A stretch of DNA of 64,000 bases. Origin: Epiperipatus broadwayi. Its lineage: Eukaryota > Onychophora > Udeonychophora > Euonychophora > Peripatidae. Made by a program: the position numbers and the translations under genes. The stretch's first letter is position 1, and each line of letters starts with the position of its first letter. Location: contig JAQFVV010006313.1 in the NCBI GenBank assembly GCA_028023455.1, positions 1,560,992-1,624,991 of the forward strand. Direction: 5' to 3'. The notes under the pieces are model-generated. The model was not told where the DNA came from and ran no database searches. It saw only the letters and a program-made list of their open reading frames with translations. This document shows positions 46,522 through 60,500 of this stretch, one piece after another.

Positions 46522-49500
46522 TTACCAGCATATTCACAATTTGCGAATATACTCCTCTGGATGGTCTAGAAGTTCATAAACTTAAATAAGCAAACATATA
46601 ATACTAAATAAATCTGTTTAGCTGTCTATCACATATATATCAGTAAAACACATGTAAAATATAAAACACTCTTTCTGTTAACTTAAAAAAATATTCATTT
46701 GCAAAGTTCCTTTTTTCCAGGTCTGCTGAATAACATGAACACAAAGAAGAATAATCCAAACAAGGCTGTGAAACATGAAGCACAAATTATTTCTATGGTG
46801 AACATTTACAATTCACACTTAACTCCATAATCTCCAATGTTCTTAGCTAAAGCTAATAGTGTTTACTTGTATAACATGTACAATAATAAATATTTATGAT
46901 AATAGAGACATGGAAAGACTATTTCAGCTATTAATTGGTTTACTCTTTTATTCATTTTAAGCAATTCTAATGTTGTTTAGAACAACAATGTTTTAACATT
47001 TTTTTTCTATAGAAAAATGTTCACTTTCATAACTTATAAGTTAACATCTGCATTATTAATTTTAATAATTTGCTAATAATAAATATCCACCTGAAATTTG
47101 TATTTCATTAAACATTAATATTTTGTTTTCTAATATTTTCATGTATCGAAGAGAACAAAAATATGTGATATTAAAGTTTTTCAATCCGATTTAAACATAT
47201 ATATCTGGTAAATAGTAGCAATTAATTATTCTGGGTAAGTCATATCTTTATTTCTTTAATAAAAGCACATATTATTTTATAAATACAAATAAGAGATAAA
47301 GTTATCATTCTGTAATAATTTTTAAATATAGCATAATTTAGTATATGCATCCTTTTAATTTTAACTTAACTTTTACAGAAGTAGAATATAAGTTGAGCAA
47401 AGAGCTTAAGATAAACTTAGTTAAATTGTCCTGCATACATTTCCACAAAGTATTAGAAAATTCACACAATTTAGTTAGCAGATTATAAAGTTCATGCACT
47501 TTAATTTTCTTCTTAATTATAATAATGAACAAAAGCAAATAATGTAGAGTGAATTTGTCAGCATAAAGATACATTTTTAAAGAAAAATAATAATAGCAAT
47601 AACATAACTGATAGGGTTAATTTAATGTTTAACTGGAGCAAAGAGTTTGAAGGAAGATATACCTTTCTTATTGTTTAGCCTTTCATTCTAGTTGAAGACT
47701 TTCTGGTAAGTAGAATTCTATGAATTTTAAAATTTACTTTGGAGTTTTAAAATTGAATTGATTTCTGGAAGAGATATACAATTGTCACAGGCAGAAATGA
47801 ACAATACACTGGTTGAAATTACAAGAATAATAATGAGCAATTTCTTATTAGTAACTATTAGTTAAATAGATATCCCTTCCTTCCATCACAATGTCATTTT
47901 AACCATCCAAAGGTCAACTCCACAATTTGCATTCAGGAGTTAATTAAATATTCAAAAAATATTTTCTTTAAAAAATCATTTTGACCTTCACAATTAAATC
48001 AAGTCAAATAAAACAAAAAAAATTTCACAAACTTAAAACAAATGAATATTAATTAACTATTAAATAAGAAATGGTTGATAATATTATTATATTTGCTAAA
48101 TAATTCACCAATTCAAATATCCCTTAATCACTTAAAATGTATACTTGTAAAATTATTAAAGATAATTACTGTAATTTAGATGTTTTATTGTAAATATAAT
48201 ATTGTTTATTGTAATTACAATATGAAAATAAAATGAAAATGATATAGACATGCAGACATGCACATGTACTGCAACATACATTTTAAAGTATCATTACTAA
48301 ATATAATTAACATAGCTATGGGTTAAACATATTTAACTGATTACAATATTGGTAAATGGATGTGTGTCAATGAGTAATAAATCAGAAAACCATTCAAACA
48401 ATCACCAACACTATTTTCTAAATAAATAAAACAACTTTGCATCAATCTAACTAGTATAATAACAATTCCAGTAATAATCCACCCCCTTTCCTTGCATTAA
48501 ACACTTTATCAAATATAATAATAATAATAATAAATGCTTGTAAAATTGCTAACCAAATTTCACAAAATGACCCTCATATAAGTTTTTGGACCATTAATGG
48601 AAAAATTTTTAAAATCTAAGGCTATTTCATTTTTTTAATACAATGCAGTTAATAACTACTGATGCAATATAGTTCAATTACTTGTACCCATTCAGAAGGT
48701 CACAACTCCTCCTTTCTTATAATGAGAAAAACAATGAAATAAGCATCATAACAAGGTTATATTAATAATTATAAAACATCTCACAATAAGATTAATTCAC
48801 ACTTTGGAAAACAGGCATACAAAATTTTTCTGCTCTCAAATTTTTTTTAACTATCTGGTAATTTAATTGGATATGGTATCCTGCTACAAGCATTATAGGT
48901 ACCTCTTTAAATCTTGTGTTTGTATTTTTTATTTCTCTTCTTTTGATAAGTTCTTTCCTATGACTTTATTCATTTACACAACTTCTAAACTGTTACTTAA
49001 ATGGAAATGAATCTAACGTAAGACACAAGATCATTACTATATTTGAAAAAAAAATAGATTTCTATGCCATAAGACTATGTGTGATCATAAAATCAGTTAA
49101 TTTATATCAAAGAATAAGTTATACCATCCTGTGCAATATCACAGAATGTCATATTCAAACAAAGTTCATTATTATTAGAACATTCTTATAATTGCATACC
49201 TTTTTATTTTAACCCACAAAGAAAATAGTTTTTACCATTTGGTGCTTCATTTTGCTACCTTATTTTATGCACAGTTTATCTCTGCCTATTAAATAGAAAT
49301 GCTATTTTTATTATTAATTAATCTTTGAAATATATTACTTAAAATATACTTATATAGCCTAGTCTATACATATTATTTACATCCTCTATAACTACTGACT
49401 TTATACATATTCACAGATGAACATTTATATTCTTTAACATAGTTCTATGAACATTTGTGAATAAAAATAAAGAAAGAAAATTAGATTCATTTCTTTAAAA

Positions 49501-50603
49501 CTATTTATCTATACTCTTTTTTATGAATCATCTCCCCCCCCCAAAAAAAAAAAGATTTTCTAAACTGACTCAATTTTTCTATATTAAATCATTAAATTAA
49601 TGCATAAAAGAGATATAATTCTTATGACAAAAATATTTTACTCTTAACAATTAATTATAAATAGGAATTAATAGCATGAGATCCAATATAAGCTAGTGTT
49701 GGTAATTCTTTTAGAAGTCTTATCTACTGAAAATATTAACAATGATATAATTTTAAATGTGTGTTAAAATATCATGTAATTATGGATGTATAAATATTAT
49801 TTTCTAACTTACATATATCTCCATATTCAATATTTAGATATTTGTTTTGTTTTCATTTTTTTTGTTCATAAATTCTTATAATTTAGTCATTTTGTATATT
49901 TCCTTTTCATTAAGTTCAATTTTTTAGGACAAACTGTTTTTGCAGTTTAAAAATAAAATATTTCTGAGATTGGAGCAACATTTTACAATCTGTGGTATAT
50001 TACCCCAACATTAAATTTTAGTTGTCCTGGGAATCTTCCATAAGACAGGTGTTCGGTATTGGATCCAATTTCAACTTTTCTTCTGTTTGCAGTTTAATAT
50101 CTAGAATGTAGTCATCTCTACATTTTGATATATTCCATCATATGTAAGATATTTATACTCATTTGATAGGTAAAAATAATTCTTTTCTTACTTCGGAACA
50201 TTATTTCTATTAGGCAGTATTATAATGGTTTTTCAAAGACACATAGATACATTTCTATAGATGAGAAAAGCAAATATTTTATCTATTTATGTTAAAAGAT
50301 TTTCACATTTTTGATGTACAATACTTTTTTGTAAATAAAAAAAATGAGTTTATTTTTTAAGATAAATTTCCATATGCTGTCACTGCTCTTGATTGAAAAT
50401 AATGCTAAGACTCATTTATTTTGAGTGATATTTTCCATTTTTTCTTGTTATATTCCAAGTTGATTGACAATTGGTTTTCAATACTTTTGGAAAAATAGTT
50501 TACAAGCCTTTATTAAATATTATCCACTCTTCTCCAGTTTCTGCTATTTATATATTATGCTTGTGTGCATGTTTATGAAGATCTTATTTTATTAGTAATT
50601 ATA
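46522..50603. other. AT-rich stretch without recognised gene
   Basis: No gene, RNA or repeat family recognised in 4 kb. A 78-codon minus frame at 47338 is unsupported. Confidence 0.5.
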
Positions 50604-50716
50604 TGTTGGACTATTTCCATCATTTAGTAATAATTGTTAAATGTCTTGTGAAAATTTTAAAGTTTAGTTAAACTTTATAAAGATTTTCAACTATTAGTAA
50701 TAGCACAGAAGTTAGT
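50604..50716 (+). repeat. Single copy of the 55.6-kb repeat family
   Basis: TATGTTGGACTATTTCCATC, then a diverged middle, then CAACTATTAGTAATAGCACA match the arms of the inverted repeat at 55590-55865. Here it occurs once and not as a foldback. Confidence 0.6.
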
Positions 50717-52543
<1,827 letters not shown>

Positions 52544-52889
52544 TTTGAAGTTAGGATTTTTTAGTCTATCATTCTCCACTCCATTTCAAACAACCCACCA
52601 TATAAGTAAAAATATACATGACCCCCAATATGCAAATTTCATGCAGAATCAGCACTTATCATATATGTTACATTAATCTTTTTATTATTTATTTATTTCT
52701 AACATAATACATTTCAAAAAAATAAAAAATATACTAAGAAATTGGGTATCAGAAAGTAATTATTTTGAGATTACTATTAGTTGATTACTTATCTAAATTT
52801 ACGAAAAAAAAATCAAATTAAAAATAAATAAATTAAAACATATTTTTTTGAATAGGCATTTTATTTAGTATATTATATTATAAAAACTT
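52544..52889. other. AT-rich stretch upstream of the PLE
   Basis: Short A/T runs. No RT motifs from the missing N-terminal half of the PLE were found, so the element's 5' truncation falls near 52.88 kb. Confidence 0.5.
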
Positions 52890-54026
52890 TTGAGGACACA
52901 TTGCCCTTCTGATAGAGTTAAATTTATTGTTGCTTTTCTTTCTTGGCTTGATTTGCACATTTTTACAATCTTTGAAAACAAGTGGTATACTATGAAAGAT
53001 GGATGGCCAATGGGCTTACCTGTTAGTGGCATTTTATCTAATGTCTATTTAAATGAATTTGAAAGCTCTATAATACCGAAATATTAAAATTCCACTCTTG
53101 ATTTTACATATATTTGGTATGTGGATGATATATTTATTATTTCCTCTGAGGATAATATTTTACATATACGAGAAGAACTTCAAAGTTTATCTAATTTATC
53201 ACTTAGGATTGTATATGAAAATAATAATAAAGAAATCAAATATCTTGGCCTTTCATTATCAAAAAATAATAACTGTATAGATTACAAGATGATAATTAAG
53301 CCTTTTGAAATTAGAAGCTGTATTCACCCTAAATCTAACTCACCTGCATCACATAAATTTGCTGGTTTAAATTCTTTCTTATTTAGAAATTTGCATCTTT
53401 GTAAATATGAAGCAGACAGAAAAGAAAATCTGAATAATTTTATTAAAGATTTGATGAAAGCAGGTTTTAAACTTTGGTCTATTAAAAATTATATTTCTAA
53501 ATTCCATAATAAAATAAATAGTGTTGTACCATGTGTTCAACTTCCTAGAATTACTATTCCTTACATTTCCAAAATATCTAACAAATTAACTAAAGCATTA
53601 TTCAATAAGTTTAAAATTGGATTTAGAACTCCTCCTAATTCTAATAGATTGATCAACAACTCAAAAGATCATATTGATCGTTCATTCACCCCACATGTAG
53701 TTTATTCCATTTCATGTCCTCAAGAAAAATGTCTTGCTGTATATTATGGTGAAACTAAAGCTACTGTTAATACTAGGCTTGCTCAAAACATGTACACTTA
53801 CAAGAGAGCTCAGAAGAACAACAATATATCTTCTGTATTTTTGGAGCATTCCATGAAATCTGGACACAATTTTATTCCTTCCAATCCTGTAATTTTATGC
53901 ACTGAATCAAATGGTCATAAGAGGAAAATAAAAGAAGCATTCTATATTAATGGAAACATTAATGCTATAAATAGAAAAGACACTTGCTTTGATATATCGA
54001 AGAAATGGTCCAGTAACACGTGCTAA
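52890..54026 (+). pseudogene. Penelope-like element: RT and GIY-YIG endonuclease, 5'-truncated
   Basis: One reading frame from about 52890 to the stop at 54026, interrupted by a single in-frame TAA at 53085-53087. In order: GWPMGLPVSGILSNVYLNEF (RT motif 4), YVDDIF at about 53118 (catalytic motif 5), KYLGLSLSK (motif 6/7 region), a linker, then the endonuclease: HVVYSISCPQEKC with a paired-cysteine block, YYGETKATVNTRL, HSMKSGHNF and KEAFYI. These are GIY-YIG blocks with VVY and YYG as variants; RLAQN stands where a His often follows RL. The N-terminal RT motifs are missing. RT plus C-terminal GIY-YIG defines endonuclease-bearing PLEs. With only one stop in 1.1 kb it is far younger than the LINE or mariner here. 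Confidence 0.92.
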
Positions 54027-54180
54027 TTTTATATATCTTTGTATATATTTTATTATGTATTTTTATGAAAGCTATGATTATGAGGCATGGATCCTCGAAA
54101 ACGTTTAGCATATTTTTATTATATTTATTTATAACTTCTCTTTTTTAACTTCATTTTTAAGTTAATATTTTTTTTTATTT
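54027..54180 (+). other. PLE 3' flank with hammerhead-like hairpin
   Basis: Just after the PLE stop, TGATTAT is followed by GAGG-CATGGAT-CCTC and then GAAAACG (54076-54108). The stem next to GAAA and the TGATTAT before it resemble the CTGATGA / stem II / GAAA part of a hammerhead, which PLE terminal repeats are known to carry. Stems I and III are not convincing, so it is at best a relic. Confidence 0.4.
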
Positions 54181-55534
54181 ATATTTTACGGGAAGTAATT
54201 TATTTTATTATATTATCTTACGTTTTTGATACAAACTTCAAGTAAATGTTATTAATTTATTGATACATATGAAAAACAATTTCTATCTAAAAGTAATTGA
54301 AGAGGTTTATTTCAAAGTGAACTTGTTGAATAGATTCATTTAAGATTTATTTCTGCCTATACATTACACATGAAATATCATCACACAACTGTATTACTAA
54401 CTACAATAGAATTGATTTGGTGTTACTAAATAATAAAAAAAACGTTAGTATTAATATACACTTATAACCCAATTTTCAATTCATTAAGGGCCTGCATTTG
54501 GAAATAAATAGAGTTATTAATTTTGAAACTTTATTAATATATAAAATACCTAAAAAAAATATGGTTTGTTGTACTTAAATAAAGTAGAAATATAAAAAAA
54601 GGTTAAATAATTAGTATTGTATATAATTTAGATTAATCATAGCAGAATGCTTGTTGAATATTTTAAAGAATTAAATGCACAAAATTAATTAATTATAAGC
54701 AAAACATACTGGAGTAATACAGATTTCATTATAACCATCTGTTATTTGTTTGTCAGTGGATGTACTTACTATTAGTCATGTTCATTTATATGAAGTGGTA
54801 GAATAATAACCAAAATGTTATTTTTATTTAGTAATCCTGGAAAGTAACATATGCCTGTGTCATGAACCCTATTGTGTTGATATTAAATGATTTAGATTTT
54901 TTTTATGCAATTAATATAGTTTTTCTATAGTTACATTTATAAGGTATTTTAAGTGTTATTTTGCTTTGTAGAACTTTTAATTAATGTCCTAGATTTTTTT
55001 TTATATATTCGACAATATTTGATGAATGTTGATTAATTACCTGGGTATATAGTTATTTCTTAATGAATTTATTATTCAATTATATCCATAAGTTATTTCA
55101 ACTCTAATATTTTTGAATTATGCAGTATGAGTAATCATCTTTAAATGATGATCTGAAATGATTCATAAAATTTAAACTTATTAACAATTATATTGTACTA
55201 ATAATAATAAAATGTGTAATACATCAGATATAAATTCATTTACAAAACCGTGTCCTTCAAAATCATAAACATACAAATAGATAAGTTAAAATTAAAATGG
55301 TATGTGTAATCTGCTAAGAAAACTGTTAGAGTAACATTATAATCAACTTTATAATGAGTGTATATAAACCTGAACATCAATTAGTTAAAGAAAAAAGAAC
55401 ATTTAGAGGATATATAAATCAAAGTTAAAAATCATTCAAAATATTTTATGTTTGGATAATATCTTTGAAACTGATTAAAAAAATATTAACTCCAATGAAA
55501 AATTAATATATGTTATATTTGTATTTACAATTAT
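54181..55534. other. AT-rich stretch without recognised gene
   Basis: Nothing nameable. Confidence 0.5.
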
Positions 55535-55537
55535 AAG

Positions 55538-55870
55538 AAAATCAAGTCAGATGTTACATGACCTAATTTAATAAGCTTGTGTATTTATATGTTGGACTAT
55601 TTCCATAATCTAATATGAGTATTGAATGTCATAGAAAAATTTAACTTTATTTAAATATTCCATATACATTCAACTGTTACTAATAGCACACGGGTTACTA
55701 TATTCACATTTTAAGAGGTATTATTCTCTCTACTTCCTCTCTAAACATTGTGCATATAATAACTTGTGTGCTATTACTAACAGTTGAATGTATTTGAAAT
55801 ATTTAAATAAAGTCGAATTTTTCTAAAGACATTCAATACTCATATTAGATTATGGAAATAGACCAAAATA
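55538..55870. repeat. Inverted repeat related to the 5.8-kb element edge
   Basis: Arms about 55590-55690 and 55770-55865 are reverse complements, sharing TTGGACTATTTCCATAATCT and CATTCAACTGTTA. The left flank, 55538-55575 (AATCAAGTCAGATG, then ACCTAATTTAATAAGCT), matches the left edge of the hammerhead element at 5838-5870, apart from a 7-bp insertion. No hammerhead core was found here. It may be a relative of that element or share its terminal sequence. Confidence 0.6.
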
Positions 55871-55879
55871 TAAATAGAA

Positions 55880-56685
55880 CTAAAACACCATCATCACAAA
55901 TCTTTAGGAAAACACTAATATATGTTATACTTAAATTAACAGTAAAGATATTGGCTTATGAACTAATTATGAAATGATGTTTAATTTAATTTATAAATCA
56001 GAAAAATTGTGATTTCTTTACTTATGCCAGAAATAATTATGCTAAGTGATGGTTATAACAGAAAATGTAGAAAAGATTAAAAAGTGGTCTGTAAAGGTAA
56101 TAATTTAATTTTTTTATTGCTACTTTATTTTAAAGTTATGAAGAAGAATAAAGTCACCGATGTTTTACTTATTACATCAAGGAAACCCAAAATTAAAGGA
56201 TACATTTTCAAAAAGATTGGGATTTAAATGCAATCTAAATCATCTTCCAGCTTCTGAAAGATACTGGTGGCATCAACCTAAAACATCAAAAGTTGTCAAA
56301 AGATTTCAAGATAAACAATAAGCCCTATAGCATCATCTTTCTAGCATTTAAGAAATTATTTGTCAGAACTTTATAATATATATGTATATAAGAAGATAAT
56401 ACACGTTATATTCTATGGCTTCATTAATTAATGTAAAGTGATAGTGGTATGTTATAAAATATTGTTGTGTAATCTCATATTTATACTTGTAACCTATTGC
56501 TAGAAATAGTGTTCATCTTGAATAATGAATGAAATGATAGAGGCCATATCATTAGTTAATGATAGTATTAATCAAATTAGAAAACATTTGAATGAAAAAA
56601 GAAGAATGGTAATGAAGCTATAATTACTGGGATAAATCTTCAAAGAATAATAAAACATTTGAAAGGTTAAGAAATAGATATATTT
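55880..56685. other. AT-rich stretch without recognised gene
   Basis: Nothing nameable. Confidence 0.5.
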
Positions 56686-57054
56686 AGGTAAAAGGTACTG
56701 TGGTATTAGAGCTGCGAAATGAAGAATTATAATCGTTTAATCATTAAATTAATTACGTTATTAAATCAAAAACATATTTTAAAATTTACATTAAAAAAAA
56801 CAATTTAAGAAAAAAATACGAAAACCATTAATGTGAAGAATAGTTAAAATGCATGTTTAAATCAAATTGAGTGTGTGTTTGCACGTGCATATTCTTCATA
56901 ATCTATTTTAATACATTGTACAGGCTTATACACGCATTTATATATGTAATATATGCGAGATTCGAACTCGGACTTTCACACAACCTAGAACTCTCAGTGC
57001 CATCTTATATTGCTGACTCACCTGATCACACACATGTTGAACATATAAATAATC

Positions 57055-57098
57055 ACCAATATCCGTATTTCCTGCTAAACCAGCACTCATCAGTTGGT
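57055..57098 (-). ncRNA. Type I hammerhead ribozyme motif in SINE, core intact
   Basis: Minus strand: stem I ACCAA (57098-57094) with TTGGT (57059-57055); CTGATGA (57093-57087); stem II TGCT/AGCA with one mismatched pair at its base; GAAA (57071-57068); stem III AT/AT with an ACGG loop; cleavage triplet ATA (A at 57060). All core residues are present. ATA is an accepted but less common cleavage triplet. The plus copy retains a perfect GTGC/GCAC stem II, which supports the fold by covariation. Confidence 0.68.
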
Positions 57099-57163
57099 CA
57101 AGATTACCATCTCCACACATATATACAATTAGTACTCAACTTTATATTAAGATAACCAATCTT

Positions 57164-57208
57164 CATACTTTAATGAGTGCAGGTTTAGCACGAAATACAT
57201 ATATTGGT
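57164..57208 (+). ncRNA. Decayed hammerhead motif in the plus-strand SINE copy
   Basis: Aligns base for base with the minus copy: TTAATGA replaces CTGATGA, stem I is lost, but stem II GTGC (57177-57180) with GCAC (57188-57191), GAAA (57192-57195) and the stem III ATA region persist. Not expected to cleave. Confidence 0.55.
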
Positions 57209-57589
57209 GATCATTTATCTTTTCAACATGTGTGTGATCAGGTGAGTCAGCAATATAAGATGCCACTGAGAGTTGTAGGTCGTGTGAAAGTCTGAGTTCG
57301 AATCCCGCATATTTTACATATATAAATGCATGTGTAAGCCTGTACAATGTATTAAAATAGATTATGCAGAATATGCACCTGCAAACATACACTCAATTTG
57401 ATTTAAACCAGCATTTTAACTATTCCTCACATTAATGCTTTTCGTATTTTTTTTTGTTAAATTGTTTTTTTTTTAAATGTAGATTTTAAAATATGTGTTT
57501 GATTTAATAACCTAATTAATTTAATGATTAAACGATTATAATTTTTCATGTCGCAGCTATAATACCACAGTACCTAGTAAAATATAAAT

Positions 57590-60500
57590 TATACAAAAGG
57601 AATGTAAATAGATATCAAAACATTATAATATGCCTACGTGTTATTATCGTTGTTAAAAAAATAAAATTATATAAAAGATTTTATAGTTAAGTTAAAGATT
57701 ATATCTGTACGAATATCACCGTGAAATTTATAATTTGTATTAAATATCTCACATTACTTTCCTTGATTAACATCAATCACAAATATTATGTTACATAATT
57801 AAATCTGATCATTTATTAATGTTTAAAATATTCAATACAAGCAATGTTAATGTAATAATCTTCAAATATTAATCATACTGAATTGGTATTATTTATTGAA
57901 AATGAATTCAAGACATATATAGTAATGAAGTTGCATATAAAATATAATAAATACATATACACAATGTGTGAGGGTATAAAAGAATGCATTTATTTATTTT
58001 TTAAATGTAAATAATTTTTAAACATTTTTTTTTTTTTTATTCTTACTGTTTTTGTTTTAATTTTATGTAATATATTAAATAGTACAAACATTTTTATTGT
58101 TTTCATCTTCAACTTTATTTTTTCAAAACTATTTTTTTTTCATGAAAATACATTGAATGATATTTCTGTAAGTATATCTTAGACCGGGATACTTACTATT
58201 ACAAGTTTATGAATAACAGAAAGATAAAAATATATTACATTTTTTAAATGTACTTTTTCATTTTTTTTTGTTTAAATTAAAACTAAAAAAAGTTGCAACC
58301 AAAGTTAAAGTGCAATTTTGATAACCAAAAACAATACTTCTCAATAGAAAGAAACATAAAACAAACAAACAAACAAACAAAAAAAAAAGCTAAATCGTTA
58401 ACAGCAAAAACATAAAAAAAAAAAAAAAATGGAGAGAGAGATTAAGCTGTGAATCCAAAAGCAAAAGTCTTGTTCCTGAAAAAAAGAAAAAAGAAAAATC
58501 ATTTGACATTATATATGTATAAAATATCATAAAATAATACTAAACTTGTTAAAAAATATTTTAATAAAAGGCCAACCAAACTATAAAATAAATGTATTTA
58601 TTTATTTTTTAATTTTTTTTACATCTGAATAACTTTATTAGCTAGGAATTAGGCACTTTTAAAATCATTCTAACAACGTTAGTCAATTTTATTATTTAAT
58701 TAATGGAAAATAAAAATATGTCATATAGTGTACCACAGATTCAATCAACAATAAGTTTAATATTGAAAGCTAAAATATTTTCATATTTTCGTCTTATAAG
58801 AACAAATATACTTATTACTTAATGGAATAATATATATAATCAATCACAAATAAACAAATATTTAGAATAAATAACATTGAAGATGTAAATAATCATTAAA
58901 AGTCAATTCAAATGAAAAAAAAAAATATAGATTTAGCCCAGTTAGTGAAGACCATTGGTGCCTAAATGGCATCATAAATCAAAGATCATACATTTCTATG
59001 AGGAAAAAAAATAATTAATGACTTTTAATTTAAAATATATAAAAATTTGATTAAAAAATACAGCTTATATTCAAAAAAGTGTTAATGCATGAATAAACAC
59101 TTTAATAAACATATTACTGAAAGAAATTACTAACCTGTGGGTAAATATATTGTATTACAATATCTATAATTAAATAAAAAAAAAATATATTGTTTTTGCT
59201 GATGCTCGCCATTTTGCTTTTTACAAAAAAACACAATATTTCCTTATTCATGATTTATTAAATTAAAGATTTAAGGAAAATCAAACAAACTAACAAATCA
59301 TCAATTGAAGACTTCTCCTTAATTAGGTAACAAAATTTATAATATTTTCCTTCTAGTTTTACAATATTAAAACTTTTTTTATGAACATTAATTTTCTTTT
59401 ATCCAAAATCATCATCATTTCTATAATAATTATTAAATTTAAAGTTTATTGTCATATGTGCATGATTTTGTTAAAATTATTTACTAACAAAACATTTTTT
59501 TAATGTTTTATCTGTGTAAATTTAAAATATAGAAGTAATGCAAGAATACTGATTTAACCTTATTCTGTGAAACACATTAAACGTTTCAATATCAATCTTC
59601 GATCACAAGCTAATGTAATAAAATTTTAAGTAAGTAAATGAAGTATATCTTAATATGTGTGTATTTGGTATTTATTGGATAAATTATGTAATGAATGCAT
59701 ATTGTTATTGAAAGACCAGAGATTTTTGACCTTTATGTTTTGGCAAGTTTGAAGTATTGAGAAGTTGTTGGTATTTAGTTTACAGTATACTATTGATCTT
59801 AAGAACAACCTTTTATGAATCAGATGTGATTTATTAATTTACACCTTATTAAATATTTTTCTAAAGATGTGAGTGAAAAAATTTATGTTATTAGTTACCT
59901 CTTATCTTGATAATTAATTATACATATGTGTATTTGTTAGATATTTATACTTATGTTCCATGAAATGATATTAAATGCATTTATTGCCGCTACCTTAATG
60001 TATATTTTTATGAAAAAGTTTTCTTTGTATTTAAAATGTATATCACCCTTGGCTACATTTCTATAAGCATTAAATGCAATGTTTATCTCAATACTAATTA
60101 TATGTCAGTGTTATTTGAATTTGATATGTCTTTATAAAAATCTTGTCACTCATATAATAATTTTCATCAATCTTCAGTACATGAATGTCGAATATCACCT
60201 GTCATAACAACACTCTTATCAATTTGAGTAGCAATAAGTTAATTTTAAATTAATTCAATGCACCTTAATATTACCTCATTTTTTTACTAGTGCTCACTAA
60301 GTCAATGAATAGGAACACACAGATAGTCTGTTCTTTCTACATTTATAATAAAAAAGATTTTTCTATCTCCATGATTGTGTGGACTATTAAAAGGAAAAAC
60401 AACCTTATATGGTTAGTAGAAATGAGTAACTAGTAAAATTAATTTTTCTCCCCATAGATATATTCCAATGGCCTTGGATTTTATTGTACTCTAAAACAGA

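Larger units (their letters stand above)
56690..57577. mobile_element. Head-to-head dimer of a hammerhead-plus-tRNA SINE
   Basis: Two copies of one roughly 430-450 bp element, minus (about 57150-56690) and plus (about 57151-57577), meeting head-to-head. The outer edges are GGTACTGTGG and CCACAGTACC. Each copy runs: hammerhead region, spacer with CATGTGTGTGATCAGGTGAG, tRNA-like part with box B GAGTTCGAATCCCGC (plus copy 57292-57306), then a long AT-rich 3' part. The two long open frames on opposite strands here are mirror images of the same non-coding repeat, not genes. Possible flanking duplication TAGGTAAAA / TAGTAAAA. The hammerhead plus pol III promoter layout recalls the schistosome Sm-alpha SINE-like family. 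Confidence 0.75.

Noticed and set aside
56871-57392. Two similar proteins of 94 and 81 codons on opposite strands
   Set aside because: They are mirror translations of the two arms of a SINE dimer containing a hammerhead and a tRNA-like promoter, so the similarity reflects repeat homology.
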